Both the position numbers and the translations under genes were made by a program. Below, one piece after another: positions 45,273 through 56,000 of a stretch of 64,000 nt of DNA. Location: NCBI GenBank assembly GCA_018417955.1, contig JACTVC010000018.1, positions 744,001 to 808,000 on the forward strand. Reading direction: 5' to 3'. Positions within the stretch are counted from its first letter, which is position 1, and the number at the start of each line of letters is the position of its first letter. Source of the stretch: Laccaria trichodermophora. Lineage: Eukaryota; Basidiomycota; Agaricomycetes; Agaricales; Hydnangiaceae. The notes below the pieces were generated by a model. The model had not been told where the DNA came from. It saw only the letters and a program-made list of their open reading frames with translations, and made no database searches.

Positions 45273-45280
45273 TGTGACAC

Positions 45281-46865
45281 GTCAGCAACCGTGAAATGCC
45301 CCGAGTGTGATGAAGATGTGCACGTCGGAACAGCGGGACCAGGACCAAGAAAAAAAGCCCTGCATGAAAGGACGCGAAGCAAAGAAAGAGAAAGGAAGGA
45401 CACAGACATCATTCCAGGTTGGAGTGAAGAAAATCCCCACATCATCACTGGCAGCGGCATCGAAAGGCTTAAGCAACTCCTCCAATCAGACCCAATCACC
45501 AGAGACGGGGCCTAAAGGAATTTTGAGGTTAACGCGTCACCGATGGGGTGGCGCTGCGAGAATCACGCCCGCACGCGAAAATGTGCGTGCATGGCGTAGA
45601 ATATGTCTCAGAGTCTTACTAGTACAGAATTGTCGATTCACATGTAGAAATGAGCAAAATTTGCTATGTTTTTCTTGGAATAACATATTTGAAGATGGGG
45701 GGGGGAGGTACTCAAACTCTTAAAAAAAAAAACCGACCCCGGGTAATTTATAAATTCCTGGGGCCCCCTTGCAATTCGGACATTGGGGCGGTTTTCTGTC
45801 CTCTGCCAGATATGACCAGGCTGTGAACAACCAGAAGCACCCTACAAATTTCCACCCTACCCTGACCCCATTGAAATCTCTTCATGGGCCCAGTAAGTAT
45901 ACCCCTCTGACAAGTGGTTTTGACGAGGTAATGCACAAACATCGGCCAACTAAGGCCAAACATACCGTCATCACACCGTATTCTCGAAGTCCGCGTCAAC
46001 TCCCATATCCACCCCATGATAAGTTATAAAACCTGTGCAAGTTAAGGAACCTCCGTAATTCGCCGATCATCAACCTCTTTGCCTCCTTACTGCTCAGATG
46101 ATAACACCTCCTTGTCACCATTTGGCTGGCAATTTGCTCGCCATCGATTCATCGATTCTCGTTCCCACACCTTTCTGTCGCATCGTAGATTGTGAGGACC
46201 CCAAAACCACATCTTATGAAGACAGCGGGAATGGGTGTCAAAAATTTGCTTCCATCAAGTTGCTTCGGAAATTGCCATTTCTTCAGCGAAGTAGGCATGG
46301 CGTTGCCTTGCTTGTACCACAGGCGATGTGAATGATCTCGGATTACAAACGGAAATTCGTCTCCAACAATGCGTTCTTTTCATTTCTTTGAATATGGAGG
46401 CCTTTCAGCGGAGATGGTGCGGGGCAAATGTCCACCAAAACACCAGCAGAATGACTGATCGAGATTATTGCAGATCATCCTGATGTTCCAGGTTGATTCC
46501 AGTTTATATAAAGGTACGTCGCCTTCTTCCTTCAGCCACGTCTTGGACACTTCAAAACATCCACTGCCACAGTGATGTCTCTCAATTTTTTTGGCACGTC
46601 CTTCCACAGCTACCCCACTTTACTTTGGTTCTTTGGGAATACGTTCGTGGCAAAATATTTTCAAAGATTGAACTCAAGGAATTACGCTTTTTGCTCTGTA
46701 GAGGTCCCACTGGCACGATAGCTAGCAACACAGCTGCCCCCACTAAGCCGTAAGGTCTGTGTCACATAATCCTTCCCTTGATATTTCTTCACCTCTTACT
46801 GTCAACTCTCTAGTTCATTGTTAACGTACTCAAGGGAAGTAGTTTTACGGACGGTTTGAAATTCA
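45281..46865. other. Intergenic region with a possible zinc-motif fragment
   Basis: A short plus-strand frame at 45291-45515 begins MKCPECDEDVHVGTAGPGPR and resembles the CPxCxxxVxVGTAG start of a multicopy Agaricomycete zinc-binding repeat, but the usual His/Cys continuation is lost. The rest carries no supported gene. Confidence 0.35.
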
Positions 46866-47290
46866 GGGCGCCTCAACATTCAAAGTAATGATTTCTACCT
46901 CATACCTAACGTCTATTGTTAATCATTGATGCCTGAATAGTACGAGCCCAAACTCTCCGGGAAAGCCAACGTGAAGATTTACAATTTTTATCAATTATAA
47001 TAGCTAATGACGCAATCATCCAAAATGTAGGATAAAAAAGCCTTCACGGTAACGGTACCTACCTTATCGTACCTATCCCACAACTGATAAACAACTGTAG
47101 TCCAGGCACTCCAGGAAAGCCGGTGTAAGTATGATATATTATTACGAATAACACTTACTTTGAATGACAGGACGCAAGAGCCTTCGCGGTAATGGTTTTG
47201 GCATTATCATCCCGTCTCTAGCGGTGACTGACTCCAAAATGGTAGTCCAAGCCCATCGGGAAAGCAGATGTAAGGATTTGCACTCACCCT
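46866..47290 (+). repeat. Three diverged tandem modules of ~100-120 bp
   Basis: Modules at about 46866-46985, 47036-47130 and 47168-47280 share an opening like GCCTTCxCGGTAAxGGT and a closing GGxAAAGCxxxTGTAAG that looks like an exon end with a donor site, separated by AT-rich spacers. They may be decayed repeated exons of a gene upstream of the caspase gene, but no continuous protein can be read. Confidence 0.35.
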
Positions 47291-47463
47291 CGATTTATTG
47301 TTGCGCTAATAAACTCGAAGTCCACATCAACAGCTGTGAGGATATTCGCTTCAGTTCAAACCACTAACCCTTTCGGTTGTCAGATCACCCCAGAACGCCA
47401 CACCCATTCCTGGCAAGTAAGTGTATTGACTGTGCTCAATTGACATTGTGTTACTCAAATTCG

Positions 47464-50283
47464 ATGTGCAGAGAGAACAAATCCTTTTTCGCTCTTATAA
47501 TTGGCATCAACGAGTATGCAGATGGCTTGTTTGTGCCCCTTTCTGGAGCCATCGCAGATGCCATCGCGATGCGCGACTTCCTGAAGGGCAATTTGAAAGT
47601 TCCAGAATCCAACATTCGTCTGCTGATTGACAATAAGGCCAAGCGCGCCGATATCATCAAGGGGTTCTCGGATTTACAAAACGACAAACGTATTAAAAAA
47701 GGCGATCCCATTTTGATTTTCTTTGCCGGGCACGCAAGGGGGTGGCGGAACGTGGATCCCGCATATAGGGTTAGGGGGGGGATCTGCTAGGGGGTCAAAT
47801 TTCTTTTTGGGACCTACTGTATAAAGTCGTTCCAATTAGCCTTAATAACGCTCACAAAGAAGTTGAAGCGTTCAAGTGTACACCAAATAGCTAATCTACA
47901 ACTGAGAGCCAAGGCAAACCTTTTGTAACACCTGGATGCCGCGTTCACGCTGCATTCAGTACGTACTACCCCGTGTCCAGGCCCTTTCAGGCTGCAAGCG
48001 CTCACGCGCTCACGATCCATTTGGGCTTCTCAGCTCTGGCTGCCGTATCATGTTTGTGCGCCCTGTGCTCGGCGTCCCGCTGTTCGCTACCCCAATGTAC
48101 AACAAGTTCGGTAGTATGGGAAGCTGGAAGGGAGGGGCAACAAAACCAAATAAAAACGCAAGGCTAGCCGTTGTTAGACTTGTGTGGATATGGGAGTGAA
48201 GCGTCGTCGCGTGTAGAAACTCAAAAATGTGAGATGTTTTTAACATAGGAACTTGAAAAATATATGTTTTCGACATAGGAACTTGGAAAATTTCCTTTTT
48301 TGGGGGGGTCAAGGGGAGGGGGGGTACGTCAAAGGTGCCCTAATTTTTTTTGGGACTGTATATGCAAAATCCACGTTCCGCCACCCCCTTGCGGGCACGG
48401 CGGCGAGACTCCAGCCCCTAACGGGTGGCAGACCGGGGATGTTGAGAAAAAAATACAAATGCTCATTCCGAAGGATTTCTGTTCAGACAAGAAGGCCGGA
48501 CTAGTCCACGGCATTCCAGATTTTACCATCGGCGCCTTAATAGACGGTATTGAAGGCGAAAAAGGGGATAACATTGTATGTACCACCTTCAATCCGTTCA
48601 ATTTGAAGCTCACAAACCAGTGGAATTGTAGACTGTAATTTTTGATTGTTGCAATTCTGGGTCTGGGACGCCGCGCAAGAGTAAAACCGATGAAGGAACG
48701 GTTCGTGGCGTGTCGCTAGCGAATTCACCTCCACCCGATATTGATCATGATTTATTGGGTACCCGTTTTGGAGCCAGGGGCTCGAGGACTTTGCCGGGTT
48801 TTGCTCGCAAAGGCTTGAGTAGTCATGTTCTGTTGGCGGCGTGTAACCAGAAGGAAGAAGCCAAAGAACGTGCCGGACGCGGGAATTTCAGTAAAGCCCT
48901 AATGCAGGCCCTGGAGGTTGTAGGGGTTGATAAGCTTACCTATGTGTCGCTCCTTGAGAGGATGGATAAAATACCTGGGTACGCTTCGGCAATATAAGAA
49001 ACAAATGTCCGAACTGACCTCCGTTCTTCCTTGCTTAGCCAAAACCCACAATGCGAAGGTGTCAATCGAAACCGTATTCTGTTCAATTCCAAAGCACCTT
49101 CTGGCCGTATATGCTTTCGAATCTCCATGGAAGGATCCAAATACACGCTTCAGGCCGGCTCAGTGCATGGCGTAACAACGGGTGCTGAGTTTACTGTCTA
49201 CAAAGACAACCCCTCAATTACATCTACTGACTCGGCTCCCCTCGGGGTGCTCGTAGTTCACTCTTCCGAAGATGTCCTCCCATTCTCCACTCACCTAAGC
49301 CCCAAGGTACATGGTACAGTCATTCGACTACCCCCCGTCGCATATGCCGTGCAGAGCAAAGCCGGAGAAGCGGAGCGTCTTGTTGTCGTGGTGCCCTTTG
49401 ACAGCAGGCTCAAATCTCTATATGAAGCTTTCGCGAAAGACTTGCAGAACGCTGATCCCAGGCGGCGGGAGATTCGATTTGCTAAGCATGGGGATCCTAA
49501 TGCAAAGGGGGCAAAGCTTGCTCTGTCGATTACCCCAGATGGCGAAATTGGCTTCGACATCCTCGACGCGCGACTCACAGAGTACAACATCAGACAGATG
49601 CATTACACCGTCAGGAACGACCCCAAGGATATCATGCCCGTTCTCAACTCTGCAGCTCATTTCTATTGGTACCTGGACCGCGAAAAGAAGGACGAATTGG
49701 TGCACACCTCCATCAACTTTGAGTTCTTCGAACTTTTCTCCTCTGAAGATAAAATCGAGCCAAAAACCAACAAGAACCTGTACGAAAAGGCTGCTGTCAG
49801 ACTCGTTTCTTCACCGAAAACTGCATACGGGTTCAAAGTGACGAATAACAGCAAGCGCGACCTTTACCTCAACACATTCTATTTCGATAACAGCGATTTC
49901 AGTATCTGTATGTGTTGGCATCCCGTCGTACTCCGAAGTTTACGAATCCTTACACCTTCCTAGCATCCGTCTACCAATCGACGACGAGTGGCCAATTTGA
50001 AGCATACCCTACTCTTCCCAAGAATGATGGCTTTATCCCTATTGGCTATGGCAACAGTGGAATAAGGCCATTCGCCTACTCCATCGAACATGACGACGTT
50101 GACATCGACGTCGGTTTCCTTATGCTCTTCATCACCTCGACGAACATTGATCTTTCGATGATCCCTCAGGAAACGCCCTTTGTTCAGGGAAGAAAACAGA
50201 CACAGGTCGACGTCACTGATAAAAAGGAGCCTGACCTGGTATATGGCACTATTCTCATCCCGATCATCCTACGCCGTGAGTAG
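47464..50283 (+). pseudogene. Caspase-domain (peptidase C14) protein, interrupted by a MITE
   Basis: Caspase-fold cysteine protease of the type expanded in Agaricomycetes. N-terminal part: SFFALIIGINEYADGLFVPL, FLKGNLKVPESNIRLLIDN, KKGDPILIFFAGH (catalytic-His region). An insertion at 47735-48391 follows, and sequence resumes as GGETPAPNGWQTGDVEKKIQ and MLIPKDF. Leaving out the insertion plus one target-duplication copy, exons 47464-47734, 48400-48575, 48632-48978, 49039-49907 and 49964-50283 join in one frame of 660 residues. The catalytic-Cys motif is FDCCNSGSGT after the first intron (48576-48631), with N where H is usual. The C-terminal region (ADTVYKD-like beta domain, YFDNSDFSI, DIDVGFLMLFITSTNID) matches the family's non-catalytic half. 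An alternative start is 47377. As it stands the frame stops within the element, so no full protease is made unless the element is removed. Confidence 0.88.
47735..48391. mobile_element. 657-bp hAT-like MITE inside the caspase gene
   Basis: The ends are perfect 23-bp terminal inverted repeats beginning CAAGGGGGTGGCGGAACGTG, extended by a further 7-bp match (GCATATA) after a 3-bp mismatch. They are flanked by the exact 8-bp duplication CGGGCACG at 47727-47734 and 48392-48399. This duplication is part of the host codons for Gly-His-Gly. The interior is non-coding with G-rich and T-rich tracts near both ends and a short tandem repeat (ACATAGGAACTTG twice, about 48244-48285). Confidence 0.93.
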
Positions 50284-50653
50284 GGTAACGTCTGATAAGA
50301 GAGTCTTTGCTTTTGAATGTAATTCGTACATTTTCTTGGAATTCAACGGACATGGGTATCATACTTGGAATTTAACGCTCGACCTAGTATTGTCTTCAAG
50401 ATGGGCCAACGGCCTCTTCGACTGATAACCTTGAGATATTAATCGCGGGCTGGAATAGTACTAGATTTGGTCAAATTTAACCGAATACTGCTGTTTAGTG
50501 CAACTTCACATTGATACGCCCCGCTCCTTGATCTATACCAACTTCCCCATAGTACGTCTCCAAAATGCTAGAGATGTGCATCATCTTGTGTAGTTTGAAT
50601 CAGTCCATGAATGTGCGTAGGTATATACATCACTCAACGTCCTCAACTCAAGA
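50284..50653. other. Convergent intergenic region
   Basis: The 3' flank of the caspase gene and of GH31 copy B. The block ATGCTAGAGATGTGCATCAT to GTGCGTAGGTATATACA (about 50565-50628) recurs next to GH31 copy C (63210-63275), showing that the GH31 duplication includes the 3' flank. Confidence 0.6.
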
Positions 50654-53560
50654 TTACTGCACCACAAACCCACCATCAAACACGCCTCCAACACTAACAT
50701 CCAAAACCTTCCTCCCCGCATCCCACTCCCACCCCTTAACCACCTGCCCATTAACCAACACCTTCCCCGGCCTATCAAGCACACACAAAAACCTAACCCT
50801 CTTAACCTGAACGCCCACCGCATACCCAAAGGTCCCACCAACGTTCAACGTCTTCGGGGAATCCCCAAACCTCATCCACACCTCCTGTCTTAGAAAGCGG
50901 ATTAACCGACTCCCCATCATCCACATAAAGCTCGCCCACCGCCCTCCCATCCACACCAGGCGCAACCACAAACTCAAAATCCTGCTTCCGAACCTCGCTC
51001 GTCGTCATTCCCGATTGGGCACGTAGCGGAAGAACAACACCGCCCCGTATATGGAGCGGTATCGCCGTAAAAGGGACGTTATCCAATGTGAGGAATGCCC
51101 CCTGCCCATGTACAGGCTCAAGCGTTTTGAAATCGTAGAATGTGTCTTTGGGTAGGAATATCCTGACGGACGTCGCTTCGTCTTGTGTTACGGGTGACAC
51201 GAGTATCGAGTCCCCAAAGAAGAATTGGTGGTCTACCCCGTAGGTGTTGGTGTCTTTTGGGTATTTGAACCATAGAGGGAGAACGACGGGGGAGCCGTCC
51301 GTGTGGGCGTGGTGGAAGGCGGTGTAGATGTAGTCAAGGAGGCGGTACCTGGTTTGGGGATGAGCTAAGTAGTGAGGAGGGGGGGGAAGGGAACAACAAA
51401 CCGGATGTCCAAGGCGTTCTTGGCTGCTTGTGTTACGCTGGGCCAAATGTAAAATTCTTGGCTTATAGATGTGTCTGCGTTATGCTGGACAAAGTAAGCC
51501 CCATCAGCATCGAAATTCACATCAACTGAAAGAAGAAAACCATACATTACGCATAAACAGATAAAAAGCACCCAACGTCGCCCACCGCGCACACAGCTTT
51601 TCCGTCATATTCTCCACTGTACCCCATCAAAAAATCAGCATCATTCCCCCTGTAAAAGGTACGTGCAAAAAGGGACTCACCAAACCCACAAATATCACTC
51701 CCAACCATCGCAACCTGATAAACCGCCGTAAACCCAAGCATACCCGCGATCGAAAACCGATATTGTTCCCAATCACTAAAATTATCACCCAACCACTTCC
51801 CAACGCTCCGCCCTGCACCCGCAAACGTCGAGCGCGTGATGACGAGGGTGAATTTTCCAGGTCGGCGGGCGAGCATCGCATTGTGCGTTGCGCTGGACAT
51901 CATGGTGCCGAAGAGGTTGTGTGCGTTATATTCTGTGAGTCTGTTGATGTGTTTTGCGTTTGTCTGTAGGAGTGTTAGATTGACTTATCCGGATACAAAG
52001 CGAAGAAGAGATAACATAAAACATGCATTACCATACCCAAGACGTTTTGCTGGACAGCGGACCAGCAGCGTTATTGATCGCATAGGGTGGGTCCAAAATA
52101 TCTTCATCACGTCTCTCGTTCTGAACCGTGATCTTTTGGTTCCCAAAGATGGGCGTATTGTGCGCTGGGGGAGGGTTCGCGCGTGGTGGTGGGAGGTTCT
52201 GCTGAATAGCTTATTGGAAGGGGTCATCGCATGGGAGGTTGCAGAACTGTCGTTGTGGTCAGGCGAGTGGACGAAAAAAAAAAGAGGAGAGTGCGTACAT
52301 TAGCAGGCTCGTTCATGTCGATCCAAGCTCCATCAATGTCGAGTCCTGTACTTGGGTTGTAGAAGCGTTGAAATTCATTTGTCCAGTGCCTAGTCGAAAA
52401 ACACTGAGCAAGTTGGGGAGGTGGGGGGCTGAAGAGGCTTACTCTTAGATATCTGGGTGGAACCAATCCGGGTATACAGTAACACCTTTTCATGACGTTA
52501 AGTTTGCATATAAGGACATCAAAACGCACATCAAACCAGGCCACACAAGACCAAGGCTCGGCTTCCCATCAGGTCCTTTCAACTAGACGTCGGCCGCCTC
52601 TCATCTATTGTAAGGAGCGTAGTCTTAATTTGGGAGGTAGGCAACGGCGGGGTCGGTCATCAGAACTGTATAATATACGTCAGCCTTCGTTGTTGGAAAG
52701 GCGAAGAAGAAACATACCGTATTAGTGCTGGTGGGTGTGGAGGTAGTCTATAATTTCGCGCATCCGGTCAAGGGGGAAGCAGTCCGGATCGACGGTGAAG
52801 ATGCGGCGTTTGTACATATAGTCTGATAAACCGTTGTCAGACTTTTGAATTTCAGAAAGAAGGAATCGACGTACCAATACCAGTCCACATCGTTTCGAGA
52901 GTAATACCAGCAGCTGCATATCTTGAGATACCGTTCGCAACATCAACGAAATCTGTAGAACAAAGGTAGGTTCCATTTCACAGTTGAAAAGAAAAAGCAA
53001 GCGCATATACTCACTCTGATACCCAAACCGACACTGATGGAACCCAAACGACCAATACAGAACTTCAGCAGGCAAACCTGCCACCTCCGCGTACTGCCTT
53101 GCCACCTCACCAGGGTCCTCTTCACTCCCAGCAAAAAAGGAAAAGTAGAAACTTGAGCAGAAAACGCCGTGGGTACCTGTTGTCCTGTGCTTAAAGTACA
53201 ACGGGTGGTTCAAGTACAGATTTGTGCCGGTTGGTACACCGTACGCATCGCAGGACCACAGTGTAAGTGTCGGGTTGTCCGTAGGAAGGCGGACTGGGTA
53301 AGTGTGCTCGCCTAATCCTTAGATGTTCGGGAGGTTCGGGAGGTTAGTTTTAACCCGAAGATAATGAGAGGATGTGATGCGGTGGAGAACAGAACTTCGC
53401 ATGTTGAGGTGCGGTAGATAGGGAAGGAGAAGGGAGAGGCGGTGTAGTTGAACTAGATGTTGGCAGTATGGTGTGATTGGAGGTATTGTCCTTTAGGCCG
53501 AGGGAATACTGATTCTGGGACTTCGTAGATTTGAAGGCGTGAACATCTACCTAATGACTG
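50654..53560 (-). pseudogene. GH31 alpha-glucosidase, copy B (near full-length, multiple lesions)
   Basis: GH31 enzymes hydrolyse terminal alpha-glucosides. Minus-strand order: YEVPESVFPRPKG, FNYTASPFSFPIYRTST, GLGEHTYPVRLPTDNPTLTL, LYLNHPLYFKHRTTGTHGVF, EVARQYAEVAGLPAEVLYWS, FGFHQCRFGYQ, ETMWTGI|DYMYKRR (the usual WTDID has G for D), VLMTDPAVAYLPN, KGPDGKPSLGLVWPG, FQRFYNPSTGLDIDGAWIDM with NEP (nucleophile Asp codon 52317-52319), [81 protein letters not shown] and [18 protein letters not shown]. Lesions include TAA at 52722-52724, TAA at 52625-52627, TGA at 52601-52603, TAG at 52583-52585, a stop before GLGEH near 53320, and frameshifts near 51600 and 50900. Short introns are still recognisable. 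Clearly non-functional, unlike copy C. Confidence 0.9.
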
Positions 53561-54581
53561 GCGGATGGTAGCCTAGTGCATAACTGCAAAGAAATAACAT
53601 CAGAAGAGGACCTCGGAGGCGTAGAAAGGGACCAAACGCACCAAATTACACAGCTATTATCCAGCCCAAAAGACAGCTTTGCAGCTCTTATAGGACGTCG
53701 GAGAGAATTGGAGAACCGAACATTGGCTCATCGTAATTCAAAGTATTGAAGCCTGAGTGAGTCCAACGGCAAGCATGGTTTGCAATCATGATAATCGGGC
53801 GACGTGGCAGGTGTGTGTTGAGTTGGTTTGGTGTTGGTCAATGTTAGCTGATGCCGTTGAGGGCATCCATGACCTTGGTCCCAACCCTCACCTGTCTTTC
53901 TTAGGCAACGTCCCTCGGAATTCATCGAATATTCATCTCTTTGTCACCTCTAGACTCAAAACCAGTCTCCTTAGGGTGCTAGAGACGAAAAAACGGGGAA
54001 AGAAGAAAATGTGGAAATAATTAGCTATTGGAGGTAATTCTATACGCATTCTTTCTTTTCTCCCTTTTTACCCCGATAGCGGCTGGTAACGAGCCTATGT
54101 CACCTCTGTTGAGCAATCAATTGAAATATATGGTCCCCCTGTCCCGCCTCTCATCGTCGACCCCGCCGTATGCTCTAAACTCTCTATGACAGCTCTACAA
54201 CGCAACCTCACTCGACACGCGGCATGCAATCCCGATATCGTTGGACGAAGGCCGAGATGGCCAAGAGACTCCAGAAGATGTTGAAGACCAGGGAGATGGA
54301 TCTCTTGACGAAGTCACGAAGGACATGGTCTGGGGTACGATACCATCAACCAACTGTATCCATCGGCTCATGTACATGCAAACTTGATCATCATGGTGTG
54401 TTACCCTAACGCGTCTCTTCCTGACCGCCGTGAACACAAAGAAGTATGTACACTGATTTCATACACGACACTCACATAACATTGACCACTTCTTATTGAC
54501 TTCTTACAGTGAACTTCATGATTTCAACCATGTTATACAACACCTAAACGTACACTAAATTCTGGACGCTTTTTCTGGCAC
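53561..54581. other. Intergenic region with a coding-like fragment
   Basis: A plus-strand stretch at about 54186-54385 reads LYNATSLDTRHAIPISLDEG, then an acidic segment and DMVWGTIPSTNCIHRLMYM. It looks like decayed coding sequence of unknown family. Nothing else is supported. Confidence 0.3.
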
Positions 54582-55353
54582 CTACTGCCGAGCTTGACAC
54601 CAATTCACAATACCCTGCGCAGTAGGCCTTTCCGCCACCCTCGCCTTCAAGCACGCTTTAAACAACTTCTCAATCCCAGGCGAGCACGCACTCTGGTTGC
54701 TAGCCCGATACAGCTCCTCTAATCCTCCCCAACGCATATATATCCGACGTTGTAGTGAACAGGAAAAGCTCCCCACGCGCTGCTGCAGTGTGCAGTTCCT
54801 GCATCAAAGCACTCCACAGAAACAGTTCCTCATACGCACAGGTGCCATGTATCCGGGGGTCCCGCAATACGTCCCGCCTATAATGTACAACATGCGTGCC
54901 ATCCCAAAGTCCGCAAGCTTGACCGTGGGCGCTCCCTTCTTCAAGAGCACTAGCATCCAATGAGCATATGAACGCAAAATAGGCCTTGCGCTCACCATTC
55001 GCAGGCTTCAGGTCGCGATGCAGCATGGCCACCCCGCTGCCGGGATTGTGCAGGTACGCAAGCGCAAGCGCGACAGGATCTGCTGGTTCGTGATCGGCTG
55101 TCTGCACAATCCCCAACTCAGCTTTGGCCCATAACAGAAGAAACCAGCCGACCGTGAGTCTATCATCTTCTGCAGATCTCCACCATCGCAGAACTCCATA
55201 AAGATATATCTGCGGCGCGCTCATTTTGGTAAATTCGTTCGACAGGCTGGCGGCATGATCGAAACTCCTTTTCTCCGCGCTGTTAATCTGGTGAACCTTT
55301 TGGACCAAAATGGACCAAGAGAAGGCTATGCCCACGTTAAGAAGAATGCACAA
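54582..55353 (-). pseudogene. Protein kinase domain, possibly NIMA/ULK-like, damaged
   Basis: Ser/Thr-kinase landmarks appear in order on the minus strand: hinge FMEFCDGGDLQKMIDS (about 55200), ALALAYLHNPGSGVAMLHRD with LKPAN (HRD catalytic loop, about 55010-55040), an intron (GTGAGC..CTAG), then VLLKKGAPTVKLADFGMARM with the DFG metal-binding motif at 54904-54912, GGTYCGTPGYMAP (activation/P+1 loop), a SDIYALG segment (helix F) and the C-terminal ACLKARVAERPTAQGIVNW. The glycine-rich loop and beta-3 Lys are not visible, so the N-lobe is truncated or on an unrecognised exon. At least one frame change lies between YLY and MEFCD (near 55190) and another between activation loop and helix F. May be a pseudogene or affected by base-call errors. 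Confidence 0.65.
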
Positions 55354-55691
55354 CTTCTACACTGCCATACTTCTCGTTTAGGAGGAGGGTGTTCAAGCAG
55401 CCGTTCCCTGCAACCTGGTTTCAGTAGTAGGTACCTGGGTCGTCCGTAGGGCCGAGATGGGCGGAGGACCGTGATTCGTGCCAAACGTTGATGTGAATCG
55501 ATTTGAGGTAGACCTAAGCCGGGTAGACCATGCGTTGAAGTGGTAGGCTTCCCCATCTCAAGGAACTTTGGACCGAAGAAAGAAATTGGTTTTCATGGGC
55601 GTTAACAAGGATTCTTCTAAAACAAAGTTCAAAAATAGATGTGGCGCATGTTGGGCGCATGACCACGGCATAAGGCAGTCCAGCACCCAGT
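55354..55691. other. Intergenic region, nothing supported
   Basis: Between the kinase remnant and the NLR-like fragment; no clear coding or repeat feature. Confidence 0.4.
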
Positions 55692-56000
55692 GTGGAATCG
55701 GTCCTTCCAGGTCTCTTATCAACCACCACCACCACGAACGCAGACGCTACTACCAGTAACAACAACCCCATCAATATGAACACTCGTGGATTAAATCCCA
55801 GTGCAAGCAGCAGTCTGCAAGCTGTTAGCGGACTCGGAGGGGCCCGCCTTCGTGCACTCGAAGCTGTGGCTGCATCTGATGACACCTTTCCGCCCTTAAG
55901 GTTGGCTGTAATCAAGGCCTTGGGTATCATTGTGGTTATCAAGGTGCTCGACTTTGCTCTAGTCAATCTACCAGACCTATCTGACAATCAAATTAGAGTT
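55692..56000 (+). pseudogene. N-terminal fragment resembling fungal NACHT/NLR proteins
   Basis: The frame reads STTTTTNADATTSNNNPINM, then NTRGLNPSASSSLQAVSGLG, ARLRALEAVAASDDTFPPLR and LAVIKALGIIVVIKVLDFAL. The AVAASDDTFPPL(K/R)xAVxxxLxI pattern is the helical N-terminal segment that precedes NACHT domains in many Agaricomycete NLR-type proteins. No NACHT P-loop (GxxxxGK[ST]) follows; the sequence passes into CpG-poor DNA at about 56000. Recognition is by pattern only, so confidence is modest. If right, it is the truncated start of a signal-transducing NTPase. Confidence 0.45.

Noticed and set aside
55514..55987. Minus-strand frame with an apparent transmembrane stretch
   Set aside because: It is antisense to the plus-strand NLR-like segment; the Val run comes from the complement of Asn/Thr-rich codons.
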